From assembly GCA_963813415.1 (NCBI GenBank), contig CAWEYW010000008.1:1-64000 (forward strand): a stretch of 64,000 nucleotides of DNA, read 5' to 3'. Shown here in pieces: positions 52,954 through 61,222 of this stretch. A program made the translations under genes and the position numbers. Every line of letters starts with the position of its first letter. Position 1 is the stretch's first letter. The DNA is from CAIWHR01 sp963813415 (GTDB lineage: Bacteria; Pseudomonadota; Gammaproteobacteria; Burkholderiales; Casimicrobiaceae). The notes under the pieces are model-generated. The model saw nothing but the letters and a program-made list of their open reading frames with translations, ran no database searches and was not told the DNA's origin.

Positions 52954-52965
52954 GGTCCTTTCGAC

Positions 52966-53550
52966 TCAGTGAGGATCCAGCGGGCGCCGGAGCAGGGCGA
53001 CGAAGCTCCGCGCGATGCTGCGGGCGTCGTCGCGCTGCGGCCGGTACCAGGTTTGCGACCAGTTGAGCGCACCCAGCAGCATGAGGCGTGCGAAGCGCCG
53101 GTCGGTGCCCGGACGCAGGGGCAAGGCGCCGACGAGCTCGGTGAACACGCGTTCGTAGCGGTCGCGCAGGCTGACGAGGTGGCCGGCGATGGCCGGCGCG
53201 TCGGCGGGCCGTACGCGAATGACGACCTGCGCGTAGTCGCTCTCCTCGAGCAGCGCTTCGAGGTGCGCCACGCAGGCGGCTTCGAGGCGTTGCCATGGAT
53301 CGGTCCGCTCCGCGATGGCCGCGGCGACCCGCGCCGAGATGCGCCGCACGCCTTCCTCGTACACGGCCGCGAGCACGTCCTCCTTCGCCGCGAAGTGGTA
53401 GTACAGCGACCCCGGGAGCATGTCGACGGCGCGCACGATGTCGCGGATCGACGTGCCGTGGAAGCCCTGCTTCGCGAACAGTCTCGCCGCCTCGTCGAGG
53501 AGCAAGGGCAGTCGGTTGTCGGAACGCGGAGCGCGCAGGGGACGGGCCAT
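52966..53550 (-). CDS. TetR-family transcriptional regulator
   Basis: This 194-residue repressor has the N-terminal helix-turn-helix LFAKQGFHGTSIRDIVRAV (residues 24-42) with GSLYYHFAAKEDVLAAVYEEG, and a helical ligand-binding domain after about residue 60. It is the first gene of the mutase operon and divergent from the acyl-CoA ligase-liv operon; a palindrome lies just upstream of its start. By analogy with similar regulators the inducer may be an acyl-CoA of the pathway (inference). Confidence 0.9.
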   Translation of the reverse strand: MARPLRAPRSDNRLPLLLDEAARLFAKQGFHGTSIRDIVRAVDMLPGSLYYHFAAKEDVLAAVYEEGVRRISARVAAAIAERTDPWQRLEAACVAHLEALLEESDYAQVVIRVRPADAPAIAGHLVSLRDRYERVFTELVGALPLRPGTDRRFARLMLLGALNWSQTWYRPQRDDARSIARSFVALLRRPLDPH

Positions 53551-53566
53551 GGTCCAGGAAGTATAC

Positions 53567-53580
53567 CAAACGACCGTTTG
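53567..53580. promoter_or_regulatory. Palindromic operator, probably TetR site
   Basis: CAAACGACCGTTTG is a perfect 6-2-6 inverted repeat 17 bp upstream of the TetR start, in the region from which the divergent ligase-transporter operon is also expressed. It overlaps a TATACC sequence that could be a -10 element. Its form and place fit autorepression by the adjacent TetR protein. Confidence 0.55.
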
Positions 53581-53797
53581 TTTTTCACGCATACCTCGCT
53601 CGGCGCAAGCGCGACAGAACGCCACCCGGTCATGCGGACCAGAGCGCGGTCGCGGAGGATGGACGCGTCGCCGCAACGGGCACGCGGGGAATGCGAGGTG
53701 ACTGCGCCGTGTCGGTTTCCGCTAGAATCAGGCGACGCCGCCGGCAGCGCCATGAAGAGCGCGCCCGGGGGCTCACCTCAGCAGGGCCAAGGAGGAG

Positions 53798-55738
53798 ATG
53801 GATACCCGGCTCGACACGTTCCCGCGGCTTTTGCTGCGCAACGCGCAGCAGCGCGGCGAACAGCCGGCGGTGCGCGAAAAGGACCTCGGCATCTGGCAGA
53901 CCTGGACCTGGCGCCAGGTTGCCGATGAGGTTCGCGCGCTCGCCTGCGGTCTCGCTGCGCAAGGCTTCCGGCGCGGCATGCATCTTGCCATCATCGGCGA
54001 CAACCGCCCGCGCCTGTACTGGGCAATGGCGGCCACCCAGGCGCTGGGTGGCGTGCCGGTGCCCATGTATCAGGATGCCCCCGCTGCCGAGTTCATCTTC
54101 GTGCTCAACGATGCGGAGATCGCCTACGCCGTCGTCGAGGACCAGGAGCAGGTCGACAAGATGCTCGAAGCCAAGGCGCAGGTGCCGTCGCTCCAGCACA
54201 TCTACTTCGACGACGCGCGGGGTTTGCGCAACTACGGCGGTGTGCTGAGCTTCGAGCGGCTGCAGGAAATCGGCCGCGAGTTCGACCTCGCGCACCCGAC
54301 ATTCTTCGACGACGAGATCGCCAAGGGCGAGCCGGACGACGTGTCGGTGATGCTCTACACGTCGGGAACCACGGGCAAGCCGAAAGGCGTGTGCCAGACG
54401 CACGCGGCGTTCATCGCCGCCGGCAGCGGCGGCGCCAGCTTCGACGGCCTCACCGAGCACGACAGCATGCTGTCCTACCTGCCGATGGCATGGGTGGGCG
54501 ATCATCTCTTCTCGTACGTGCAGGCGATGATCACCGGGATGACCATTCATTGTCCCGAGTCCGCCGACACCGTGCTCACCGACATGCGCGAGATCGGCCC
54601 GACGTACTACTTCGCCCCGCCGCGCATTTTCGAGAACTTGCTGACCCAGGTCACGATCCGCATGGAGGACGCGAGCGCCGTCAAGCGCTGGCTGTTCCGC
54701 CGCTTCATGGACGTGGCGAAACGCTGCGGCGCCGAGATCCTCGAGCACCGCCCGGCGCGCTGGACCGACCGCATCGCCTACGCATTCGGCAACCTGCTCG
54801 TGTACGCGCCGCTGCGCAACGTGCTCGGCATGTCGCGCATCCGCGTCGCCTACACGGCCGGCGCCGCCATCGGGCCCGACCTGTTCCGCTTCTATCGCTC
54901 GATCGGCATCAACCTGAAGCAGCTCTACGGTCTCACCGAGACCTGCGCCTACGGGTGCCTGCAGCCAAGCGGCGCCGTGCGGCTGGACACGGTCGGCAGG
55001 CCCGCACCCGGCGTCGAGGTGAAGATCGCCGACAGCGGCGAGGTCCTGCTGCGCGGCCCGATGCTGCTCAAGGAGTACTACAAGCGACCCGATGCGACGG
55101 CCGACTCGATCGACGGAGATGGATGGTTCCACACCGGCGACGCCGGCTTCTTCGACCCCGAGGGGCAGTTGCGGATCATCGATCGCGCCAAGGATGTCGG
55201 CAAGCTCGCCAACGGCTCGCTGTACGCACCGAACTACATCGAAAACAAGCTCAAGTTCTTCCCGCACATCAAGGAGGCGGTGGCGTTCGGCGCCAACCGC
55301 GACGAGGTGTGCGCGTTCATCAACATCGACATCGGCTCGGTGGGCAACTGGGCCGAGCGGCGCAACCTGCCGTACTCGGGCTACACCGATCTTGCCCAGA
55401 AGCCGGAGGTCTACCAGCTCGTGCGCGAATGCATCGAGAAGGTCAACGCCGACCTCGCGACCGATCCGGCGCTGGTCGACTCGCAGGTGCACCGCTTCCT
55501 CGTGCTGCACAAGGAGCTCGACCCGGACGACGACGAGCTCACGCGCACGCGCAAGGTGCGCCGCGGTTTCATCGCAGAGAAATATGCCGCCCTGATCGAA
55601 GCGCTGTATGGCGGCAAGACCATGCAGCACGTCGAGACGCAGATGCGCTTCGAGGATGGTCGCACCGGCATCGTGGCCGCCGACATTCACATCGAGAAGG
55701 CCAGGACCTTCCCGGCGCACGTGCGGCAGGCCGCATGA
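53798..55738 (+). CDS. AMP-forming acyl-CoA synthetase (long-chain/FadD15-like)
   Basis: This 646-residue adenylate-forming ligase has the AMP-binding P-loop MLYTSGTTGKPKGVCQTH near residue 190. Further motifs are YGLTETCAYG, DGWFHTGDAGFFD and IIDRAKDVGKLANG, with a lysine-bearing C-terminal end RTRKVRRGFIAEKY. It activates a carboxylic acid to its CoA thioester with ATP; the length and insertions match the long-chain/FadD15 branch, although members in such operons often act on aromatic or branched acids. AAGGAGG precedes ATG 53798. It is the first gene of the operon leading into livGHMKF. Confidence 0.92.
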   Translation: MDTRLDTFPRLLLRNAQQRGEQPAVREKDLGIWQTWTWRQVADEVRALACGLAAQGFRRGMHLAIIGDNRPRLYWAMAATQALGGVPVPMYQDAPAAEFIFVLNDAEIAYAVVEDQEQVDKMLEAKAQVPSLQHIYFDDARGLRNYGGVLSFERLQEIGREFDLAHPTFFDDEIAKGEPDDVSVMLYTSGTTGKPKGVCQTHAAFIAAGSGGASFDGLTEHDSMLSYLPMAWVGDHLFSYVQAMITGMTIHCPESADTVLTDMREIGPTYYFAPPRIFENLLTQVTIRMEDASAVKRWLFRRFMDVAKRCGAEILEHRPARWTDRIAYAFGNLLVYAPLRNVLGMSRIRVAYTAGAAIGPDLFRFYRSIGINLKQLYGLTETCAYGCLQPSGAVRLDTVGRPAPGVEVKIADSGEVLLRGPMLLKEYYKRPDATADSIDGDGWFHTGDAGFFDPEGQLRIIDRAKDVGKLANGSLYAPNYIENKLKFFPHIKEAVAFGANRDEVCAFINIDIGSVGNWAERRNLPYSGYTDLAQKPEVYQLVRECIEKVNADLATDPALVDSQVHRFLVLHKELDPDDDELTRTRKVRRGFIAEKYAALIEALYGGKTMQHVETQMRFEDGRTGIVAADIHIEKARTFPAHVRQAA

Positions 55739-55773
55739 ACACTCTCCGCGACTGGCCGCGTCACTAGACCGCC

Positions 55774-56604
55774 ATGGCCTCGCTTCCCCTCACTGCACCA
55801 CCGCACGAGGCGGCAGTCGCGACCGAGCGGCGCATCGGCGAGGTGATCCTTGCGCTCGACAACATCTCTCTGGCGTTCGGCGGCGTGAAGGCGCTCAGCG
55901 ACGTCAGCTTCGACGTGCGCGCGCACGAGATCCGCGCGATCATCGGGCCGAATGGCGCCGGCAAGAGCTCGATGCTCAACGTGATCAATGGCGTCTATCG
56001 GCCGCAGCACGGCACCATCCGCTTCCATGGCGAGATCCGCCATGGCATGAATCCGCATGACGCGGCCGTGTTCGGCATCGCGCGCACCTTCCAGAACATC
56101 GCGCTGTTCAAGGGCATGACCGTGCTCGACAACATCATGACCGGTCGCAACCTCAAGATGAAGGCCACCTTCCTCGAGCAGGCGATCCGCATCGGCAGGG
56201 CTGGCCGCGAGGAGCTCCATCACCGGCGCAAGGTCGAGGAGGTCATCGACTTCCTCGAGATCCAGCACATCCGGAAGACGCCCGTCGGCCGCCTGCCGTA
56301 CGGTCTGCAGAAGCGCGTCGAGCTGGCGCGCGCACTGGCGGCGGAGCCGTCGCTCCTCCTGCTCGACGAACCGATGGCCGGGATGAACGTCGAGGAAAAG
56401 CAGGACATGTGCCGCTTCATCCTGGACGTGAACGAGCAGTACGGCACCACCATCGTGCTCATCGAGCACGACATGAGCGTGGTGATGGATATCTCCGATC
56501 GCGTCGTGGTGCTCGATTACGGAAAGAAGATCGGCGACGGTTCGCCCGACGAGGTGCGAAACAACGAGGCGGTCATCGCGGCGTACCTGGGCGTCGCCCA
56601 CTAG
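55774..56604 (+). CDS. livG: Branched-chain-type ABC transporter ATPase LivG
   Basis: This 276-residue ATPase has Walker A GPNGAGKSSM near residue 65, a LivG-type IARTFQNIALFKGMTVLDNI segment, a degenerate signature (LPYGLQKRVELARAL) and Walker B LLLLDEPMAGM. It pairs with LivF to drive import through LivH/LivM. It lies 35 bp after the acyl-CoA ligase gene. The operon context suggests an organic acid rather than leucine as cargo. Confidence 0.92.
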   Translation: MASLPLTAPPHEAAVATERRIGEVILALDNISLAFGGVKALSDVSFDVRAHEIRAIIGPNGAGKSSMLNVINGVYRPQHGTIRFHGEIRHGMNPHDAAVFGIARTFQNIALFKGMTVLDNIMTGRNLKMKATFLEQAIRIGRAGREELHHRRKVEEVIDFLEIQHIRKTPVGRLPYGLQKRVELARALAAEPSLLLLDEPMAGMNVEEKQDMCRFILDVNEQYGTTIVLIEHDMSVVMDISDRVVVLDYGKKIGDGSPDEVRNNEAVIAAYLGVAH

Positions 56605-56629
56605 GGCCATCGGCGAGGAGCAGCAACGC

Positions 56630-57523
56630 ATGTCGTTCTTTTTCGAAGTGCTGATCGGCGGCCTGCTCTCCGGGATCATGTATTCGCTGGTCGCGCTTGG
56701 CTTCGTGCTGATCTACAAGGCGTCGGGCGTCTTCAACTTCGCGCAGGGCGCGCTGGTCTTTCTCGCGGCCGCCACGTTCGTCGGGCTGCAGGAGGTCGGG
56801 CTGCCGTTGTGGATCGCCTTCATCGCCACGCTGGGCGCCATGGTGGTGGGCGCGCTGCTCACGGAGCGGATGGTCCTGCGCAAGCTGGTGAACCAGCCGC
56901 CGATCACGCTGTTCATGGCGACCATCGGGCTCACGTTCTTCATCGAGGGGCTGACGCAGATGCTCTGGGGCAGCAATCCCCGTGCGCTCGACCTCGGGAT
57001 CGAGGACCAGCCGCTGCAATGGCTCATGGACCACGCGAACGTCAACGTCAGCCAGTTCGATCTCTTCGCCGCCGGCGTGTCGGCCACCATGGTGCTGGTC
57101 CTGGCGTTGCTGTTCCAGAAGACGCGCATGGGCCGCGCGCTGCGCGCCGTGGCCGACGATCACCAGGCCGCGCAATCCATCGGCATCCCGCTGCAGCAGA
57201 TCTGGGCGGTCGTGTGGTCGGTCGCCGGCTTCGTGGCGTTCGTCGCAGGTCTCATCTGGGGCGCGCGCAATGGCGTACAGTTCGCGCTCACGTTCACGGC
57301 GCTCAAGGCATTGCCGGTGCTGATCCTCGGCGGCTTCGAGTCGGTGCCGGGCGCGATCGTCGGCGGCCTAATCGTCGGCGCGTCCGAAAAGCTCGCCGAG
57401 GTCTATATCGGGCCGATGGTGGGCGGCGGCATCGAGGGTTGGGTGGCGTACGTGATCGCACTCTTGTTCCTGCTCGTCCGCCCCGAAGGTCTCTTCGGCG
57501 AGGAGCACATCGATCGTGTGTGA
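56630..57523 (+). CDS. livH: Branched-chain-type ABC transporter permease LivH
   Basis: This 297-residue inner-membrane permease has about eight hydrophobic helices. Family landmarks are GIMYSLVALGFVLIYKASGV and FNFAQGALVFLAA near the N-terminus, and ALPVLILGGFESVPGAIVGG near the C-terminus. AGGAG lies 10 bp before the ATG. It forms the channel with LivM. Confidence 0.93.
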   Translation: MSFFFEVLIGGLLSGIMYSLVALGFVLIYKASGVFNFAQGALVFLAAATFVGLQEVGLPLWIAFIATLGAMVVGALLTERMVLRKLVNQPPITLFMATIGLTFFIEGLTQMLWGSNPRALDLGIEDQPLQWLMDHANVNVSQFDLFAAGVSATMVLVLALLFQKTRMGRALRAVADDHQAAQSIGIPLQQIWAVVWSVAGFVAFVAGLIWGARNGVQFALTFTALKALPVLILGGFESVPGAIVGGLIVGASEKLAEVYIGPMVGGGIEGWVAYVIALLFLLVRPEGLFGEEHIDRV

Positions 57524-57564
57524 CCGCGCCGACGTACGTGTCGCTCATGGCGATGGACCTTGCG

Positions 57565-57659
57565 GGTCAGGCTTCAGCCGGACCGAAGGGCATCGGGAAC
57601 CGTCGTGCGGGCCAGGTTTCAGCATGGCGACAGGCTCGCGTGTCGGGCCGAAGCGTGAC
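57565..57659. repeat. Short palindromic repeats between livH and livM
   Basis: GGTCAGGCTTCAGCCGGACC (57565-57584) and, inverted, GTCGGGCCGAAGCGTGAC (57642-57659) are copies of one imperfect palindrome. A third copy occurs at 61140-61159, and a degenerate one at 57610-57629. They occupy the 168-bp livH-livM gap and could form hairpins in the operon mRNA. Confidence 0.6.
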
Positions 57660-57691
57660 GCACACACCCGCGGCATGGCAAAGGCGGCGCA

Positions 57692-58780
57692 ATGATCTAT
57701 CGTGAAGCGGGGCAGTACAAGACGTCGTATGCGGCGGATCAGCAGATCTTCCCGATCCGCCAGGACCGCATCGTGGTCATGGCCCTCCTCGCGATCGCCT
57801 TCGTCGTCGTGCCGCTGCTCGCCAACCAGTACTGGTTCTCGGCGATCCTCATTCCGTTCCTGATCTTCTCGCTGGCGGCGCTCGGGCTCAACATCCTCAC
57901 CGGCTATGCGGGCCAGCTTTCACTGGGCACGGCGGCATTCATGGCGGTCGGCGCCTTCGCGGCATACAACTTCGTGCTCCGCGTTCCGGGGATGCCGCTG
58001 CTGGTTGCGTTCGTGCTCGCCGGCGTCTGTGCGGCCCTGGTCGGCATCGTGTTCGGGTTGCCGTCGCTGCGCATCAAGGGGTTCTACCTTGCGGTCGCAA
58101 CGCTCGCGGCGCAGTTCTTCATCGTGTGGGCGCTGGTCAAGTTCCCGTGGTTCTCGAACGACTCCTCGTCGGGCGTGATCACCGCGCAGCAGATGAAGAT
58201 CCTTGGCGTCACCTTCGACAGCCCGGTCGAGAAATACCTGCTGGTCCTGAGCATCGTGGCGCTGATGGCGCTCGCCGCCAAGAACATGGTCAGGAGCAGC
58301 ATCGGCCGCGCGTGGATGGCCGTGCGCGACATGGACGTCGCCGCGGAGGTCATCGGCATTCGCCTGATGCGCACCAAGCTGATGGCCTTCGCGATCAGCT
58401 CGTTCTACGCGGGCGTCGCCGGCGCGTTGTACGCGTACGCATATCTCGGCACGGTCGAGCCCGAAGGATTCACGCTGGATCTCTCCTTCCGGATCCTGTT
58501 CATGATCATCATCGGCGGCATCGGGAGCATCCTCGGCTCGTTCCTCGGCGCCGGGTTCATCGTGCTGCTGCCGGTGCTCCTCAACGTCGTGGTGCACTGG
58601 CTCAACGGACTTCTGCAGCAGCTCGTGAGCTGGTCCCTGCCGGCGAGCATCACGTCCAACCTCGAGCTGATGGTGTTCGGCGCGCTGATCATGTTCTTCC
58701 TGATCGTCGAGCCGCATGGCCTCGCGCGGCTGTGGCAGATCGGGAAGGAGAAACTGAGACTGTGGCCGTTCCCGCACTGA
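57692..58780 (+). CDS. livM: Branched-chain-type ABC transporter permease LivM
   Basis: This 362-residue inner-membrane permease has landmarks GLNILTGYAGQLSLGTAAFM near residue 65, FGLPSLRIKGFYLAVATLAA near 120 and IIGGIGSILGSFLGAGFIVL near 270. About ten helices are present. AAAGGCGG lies 7 bp before the ATG. It partners LivH. Confidence 0.93.
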   Translation: MIYREAGQYKTSYAADQQIFPIRQDRIVVMALLAIAFVVVPLLANQYWFSAILIPFLIFSLAALGLNILTGYAGQLSLGTAAFMAVGAFAAYNFVLRVPGMPLLVAFVLAGVCAALVGIVFGLPSLRIKGFYLAVATLAAQFFIVWALVKFPWFSNDSSSGVITAQQMKILGVTFDSPVEKYLLVLSIVALMALAAKNMVRSSIGRAWMAVRDMDVAAEVIGIRLMRTKLMAFAISSFYAGVAGALYAYAYLGTVEPEGFTLDLSFRILFMIIIGGIGSILGSFLGAGFIVLLPVLLNVVVHWLNGLLQQLVSWSLPASITSNLELMVFGALIMFFLIVEPHGLARLWQIGKEKLRLWPFPH

Positions 58781-58866
58781 CGCGCTATGCTGGACGGTTC
58801 CTGAGGAATGGCGCCGCCAAAGGCGCTTGAGAGTGGCAGTACAACCGAGTGCACAAGGAGGATTCG

Positions 58867-60192
58867 ATGGTGCAACGCAAGAAGGTGGTGGCATGGCTCA
58901 CCGGCGTGACGCTTTGCGCCGCGGCGGGCTGGGTGGCAGCCGCAGAGCAGTTCGTGCCGATCCTGTCGTATCGGGTGGGCGCCTACGCGGCCGGCGGTTC
59001 GGGAATATTCGGCGGCTACATCGATTACATGAATTACGTGAACATGAAGCAAGGCGGCATCAACGGCGTCAAGCTCGTGTGGGAGGAATGCGAGACCGAG
59101 TACAACAACTCGCGCGGCGTCGAATGCTACGAGCGGCTGAAGAAGAGCGGCCCGACGGGCGCGAGCATGGTGCAGCCGGTCTCCACTGGCATCACCTACT
59201 CGCTGATGGATCGCGTGCCCACCGACAAGGTGCCGCTGGTGACGATCGGCTACGGCAGCTCGAACACCGCTGACGGCCGCGTGTTCCCGTGGGTCTTCCC
59301 CGCGATCACGACCTACTGGAGCCAGGCGTCCTCCCAGATGAAGTTCATCGGCCAGAGGATGGGCGGGATGGACAAGCTCAAGGGCAAGAAGATCGCGCTC
59401 ATCTATCACGACTCGGCCTTCGGCAAGGAGCCGATCCCCGTCTTCGAGGAATACGCGAAGAAGTACGGGTTCGAGTTCATGAAGATCGCCGTGCCGCACC
59501 CGGGCAACGAGCAGCAATCGCAATGGCTGCAGATCCGCCAGGCCAAGCCCGACTACGTCCTGCTGTGGGGCTGGGGCGTGATGAATCCCACCGCCCTCAA
59601 GGCAGCCGCGAAGATCGGCTATCCGCGCGACAAGATCATCGGCGTATGGTGGTCGGCCTCGGAGGAGGACGTGATTCCGGCAGGTGACGCGGCCAAGGGT
59701 TACATCGCGGGCGCATTCAACGCCGCCGGGGCAAACCTGCCGCTCATCCAGGACATCAAGAAGGTCGTCTACGGTGCCGGCAAGGGCAACCTGGAGGACC
59801 AGTCGCGCATCGGCAGCGTGTACCACGCACGCGGGGTAGTGCACGGGATCATCACCGTCGAGGCGATCCGCAAGGCGCAGGAGAAGTACGGCAAGGGCAA
59901 ATCCATGACTGGCGAGCAGATCCGCTGGGGTCTCGAGAACCTGAACCTCGACGATGCGCGCATCAAGCAGCTCAATGCCGTCGGCCTCATCCCGGCGTTC
60001 AAGATGTCGTGCGCCGACCATGAAGGTGCCGGCATGGCGAAGTTCACGCAATGGGATGGCAAGCAGTGGAAGACCATCACGGACTGGATCCCGTCGGACA
60101 AGGACATGATCCACGCCATGGTGGAGGAGTCCGCCAACAAGTACGCGAAGGAGAAGAACATCACGCCTCGCGACTGCGGTAAGGAAGGCTGA
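58867..60192 (+). CDS. livK: Branched-chain-type ABC transporter substrate-binding protein
   Basis: This 441-residue periplasmic binding protein of the LivK/amidase-repressor-like class has a signal peptide (VVAWLTGVTLCAAAGWVAAA). It has GSGIFGGYIDYMNYVNMKQG near residue 40, DSAFGKEPIPVFEEY near 185 and a C-terminal cysteine-bearing tail (MSCADHEGAG, RDCGKEG). It is longer than amino-acid LivJ/LivK proteins and resembles those near aromatic-acid ligases. AAGGAGG 5 bp before ATG 58867 makes this start clear. It captures the acid that the neighbouring ligases would activate. Confidence 0.9.
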   Translation: MVQRKKVVAWLTGVTLCAAAGWVAAAEQFVPILSYRVGAYAAGGSGIFGGYIDYMNYVNMKQGGINGVKLVWEECETEYNNSRGVECYERLKKSGPTGASMVQPVSTGITYSLMDRVPTDKVPLVTIGYGSSNTADGRVFPWVFPAITTYWSQASSQMKFIGQRMGGMDKLKGKKIALIYHDSAFGKEPIPVFEEYAKKYGFEFMKIAVPHPGNEQQSQWLQIRQAKPDYVLLWGWGVMNPTALKAAAKIGYPRDKIIGVWWSASEEDVIPAGDAAKGYIAGAFNAAGANLPLIQDIKKVVYGAGKGNLEDQSRIGSVYHARGVVHGIITVEAIRKAQEKYGKGKSMTGEQIRWGLENLNLDDARIKQLNAVGLIPAFKMSCADHEGAGMAKFTQWDGKQWKTITDWIPSDKDMIHAMVEESANKYAKEKNITPRDCGKEG

Positions 60193-60278
60193 CGGCGTTT
60201 CCCGCCCCCTCGCCCGAGGGGGTTGGGACGAGAGTGCGTTGGACGCGCGCACTGTCGTCCCAATCCCGCGTGCATCCC

Positions 60279-61133
60279 ATGGCCGCCGTCGCTCCCACGC
60301 CGCTCGCCGCCGCCCCTGCTGCGGCTGCCGCCAAGCCGTATCTCAGCATCAACAACATCGAGGTCATCTACGACCACGTGATCCTCGTGCTCAAGGGGGT
60401 CTCGCTCGAGGTTCCCGAGGGGCGCATCGTCGCGCTGCTCGGCGCCAATGGCGCAGGCAAGACGACCACCTTGAAGGCCATCTCGAACCTGCTGCGCGCC
60501 GAACGCGGCGAAGTCACCAAGGGCGCGATCGAGTTCCGAGGGCAGCGCGTGGAGCGTCTCACGCCCAACCAGCTCGTCCGTCTCGGCGTGTGCCAGGTGA
60601 TGGAAGGGCGGCATTGCTTTGCCCATCTCACCGTCGAAGAAAACCTCCTCACCGGTGCCTTCACGCGCAAGATCTCGCGCGCCGAGCTCAGGAACGAGCT
60701 CGAACGCGTATACCACTACTTCCCCCGCCTGAAGCAGCGGCGCACCAGCCTCGCCGGCTACACCTCGGGGGGCGAGCAGCAGATGACGGCGGTCGGCCGC
60801 GCGCTCATGGCCCGTCCAACGATGATCCTGCTCGACGAGCCATCGATGGGGCTTGCGCCGCAGATCGTCGAGGAGATCTTCGAGATCGTGCAAAGCCTCA
60901 ACGAGAAGGAGCGCGTATCGTTCCTGCTCGCGGAGCAGAACACCATGGTCGCGCTGCGCTTCGCCGACTACGGTTACATCCTGGAGAACGGCCGCGTCGT
61001 CATGGACGGGGCGGCCGAGGATCTCGCCCGTAACGAGGACGTGAAGGAGTTCTATCTCGGCCTGTCCACCGCGGGCCGGAAGAGCTTCCGGGACGTGAAG
61101 CATTACCGCCGCCGCAAGCGCTGGCTTGCCTGA
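60279..61133 (+). CDS. livF: Branched-chain-type ABC transporter ATPase LivF
   Basis: This 284-residue ATPase has Walker A GANGAGKTTTLKAISNLL near residue 55, a Q-loop segment GVCQVMEGRHCFAHLTVEEN, signature TSGGEQQMTAVGRAL (normally LSGGEQQ) and Walker B MILLDEPSMGLAP. An alanine-rich 25-residue leader precedes the domain. It works with LivG. Its TGA overlaps the ATG at 61133 of the frame that leads into the PaaK-like gene. Confidence 0.92.
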   Translation: MAAVAPTPLAAAPAAAAAKPYLSINNIEVIYDHVILVLKGVSLEVPEGRIVALLGANGAGKTTTLKAISNLLRAERGEVTKGAIEFRGQRVERLTPNQLVRLGVCQVMEGRHCFAHLTVEENLLTGAFTRKISRAELRNELERVYHYFPRLKQRRTSLAGYTSGGEQQMTAVGRALMARPTMILLDEPSMGLAPQIVEEIFEIVQSLNEKERVSFLLAEQNTMVALRFADYGYILENGRVVMDGAAEDLARNEDVKEFYLGLSTAGRKSFRDVKHYRRRKRWLA

Positions 61134-61139
61134 TGCCTG

Positions 61140-61159
61140 GGTCAGGCTTCGGCCCGACC
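61140..61159. repeat. Short palindromic repeat before the PaaK-like gene
   Basis: GGTCAGGCTTCGGCCCGACC is the same imperfect palindrome as in the livH-livM gap. Its presence suggests that bases 61134-61222 are an untranslated spacer, supporting the later TTG start for the next gene. Confidence 0.55.
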
Positions 61160-61222
61160 ACCGCATGCCCGGCCAATCAACGGTGCGTACCAGCCCGAAC
61201 AACTTCCGCCGACGGTGACCGC

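Noticed and set aside
52966..53676. An upstream start for the TetR gene at 53676
   Set aside because: The extra 42 residues would run through the palindromic operator and have no TetR features; ATG 53550 gives the normal length.
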